Below are positions 63,544 through 64,000 of a stretch of DNA of 64,000 nucleotides, piece after piece; within the stretch, counting starts at the first letter, position 1; every line of letters begins with the position of its first letter. The position numbers were made by a program, and so were the translations under genes. This DNA is from Antennarius striatus (lineage: Eukaryota > Chordata > Actinopteri > Lophiiformes > Antennariidae): positions 2,371,001 through 2,435,000 of the forward strand of contig NC_090783.1 of assembly GCF_040054535.1 (NCBI RefSeq), in the 5' to 3' direction. The notes under the pieces were generated by a model. The model was not told the origin of the DNA. It saw nothing but the letters and a program-made list of their open reading frames with translations, and did no database searches.

Positions 63544-64000
63544 CTGGGGGGGGGGGGGGGGGGAGAAAAAAAACCGTTAAAACACCTCGACAACAAGCTG
63601 TTAAAATGGAAGGGAAGAGGGATGAAAGTGGGGGGTTATATTTGGAACAAAAAACAAGATGTGAAGGAAAAAAGGAGCGACGCCGAGCTAAAAATGGAGA
63701 AAACGCGGCGATGAGGTCTGTGAGATCTTTTTTTAATTATAGCGCGCGGCCCGTCTTCGCTGGGGTGTCTGGAAAAGTCGTTGTGCAACAAAGAGCGAGG
63801 AGACAAAAGGCCCCCGGCTCGCCCCGAAAAAAAAAAAAAACCCCACCACCTGCCAGGCGGAGGAATTTACCGCAGGGCGGACCGACGGGGTGGATGATGA
63901 CGACACGAGGGCGTCACACACTTCCTGTCGGCTAAAAAACAGTGACCCCCCCCCCTCCCTCCTCACTTCTCACCCCCAATTTGGTTGCTAAGCGCTAAAA
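63544..64000 (-). other. ttyh3: ttyh3 intron 1, partial, right window edge
   Basis: No exon matching the ttyh3 N-terminus is present between the exon 2 acceptor and the window end, so this is intron 1. The acceptor AG (63,545-63,544) is preceded on the minus strand by an uninterrupted C18 tract (G18 at 63,546-63,563 on plus). Confidence 0.75.

Noticed and set aside
63733-63966. 77-codon minus-strand frame as the ttyh3 first exon
   Set aside because: It lacks any resemblance to the tweety N-terminus (aromatic-rich segment before TM1) and contains a homopolymer-derived poly-Phe stretch. The first exon must lie outside the window.

Overview
This is vertebrate nuclear DNA, almost certainly from a ray-finned (teleost) fish. 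The evidence is spliced genes with GT-AG introns, vertebrate-type gene families, very dense CA/TG microsatellites, a truncated RTE-clade LINE, short hAT-like elements and several interspersed repeats I associate with spiny-rayed (percomorph) fish. There is no bacterial, phage or CRISPR content. Most long open frames are translations of microsatellites or shadows of real exons.

Three protein-coding genes can be supported, and I rebuilt their splice junctions by hand. (1) A two-exon class A (rhodopsin-like) GPCR of about 616 aa lies on the minus strand at 21,699-25,771. It has the seven-helix hallmarks but an NRY triad in place of DRY, and I cannot name it. (2) A complete eight-exon Fringe glycosyltransferase (Notch O-fucose beta-1,3-GlcNAc transferase, best match lunatic fringe, lfng) of 350 aa lies on the plus strand at 44,447-50,187. 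(3) Tweety family member 3 (ttyh3) lies on the minus strand. Thirteen coding exons are present from 63,543 down to the stop at 53,861; the first coding exon lies beyond the right edge. lfng and ttyh3 are adjacent and tail to tail. Their linkage matches human 7p22, which supports calling the fringe gene lfng and the tweety gene ttyh3.

Layout: 1-14.8 kb is gene-free, with repeats and microsatellites. 14.83-15.53 kb holds a 5'-truncated LINE with a perfect 16-bp target-site duplication. 15.5-21.7 kb is gene-free, with two perfect short hairpins. 21.7-25.8 kb is the GPCR gene. 25.8-44.2 kb is a large gene-free, microsatellite-rich stretch upstream of lfng, including a CpG-richer patch at 33.2-35.3 kb. 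44.2-51.3 kb is lfng. 51.3-53.9 kb is the convergent 3' region. 53.9-63.5 kb is ttyh3, with a long GATA array, a C33 run and a hAT-like element in its introns.

lfng acts in the Golgi to tune Notch ligand response. ttyh3 is a five-helix membrane glycoprotein. The GPCR is a predicted cell-surface receptor. Nothing in the sequence says the three work together. I found no convincing new biological system. The most unusual observations are CA/TG repeats abutting several splice sites of lfng and one of ttyh3, an apparently orphan GPCR with altered signature motifs, and several perfect hairpins of unknown origin.
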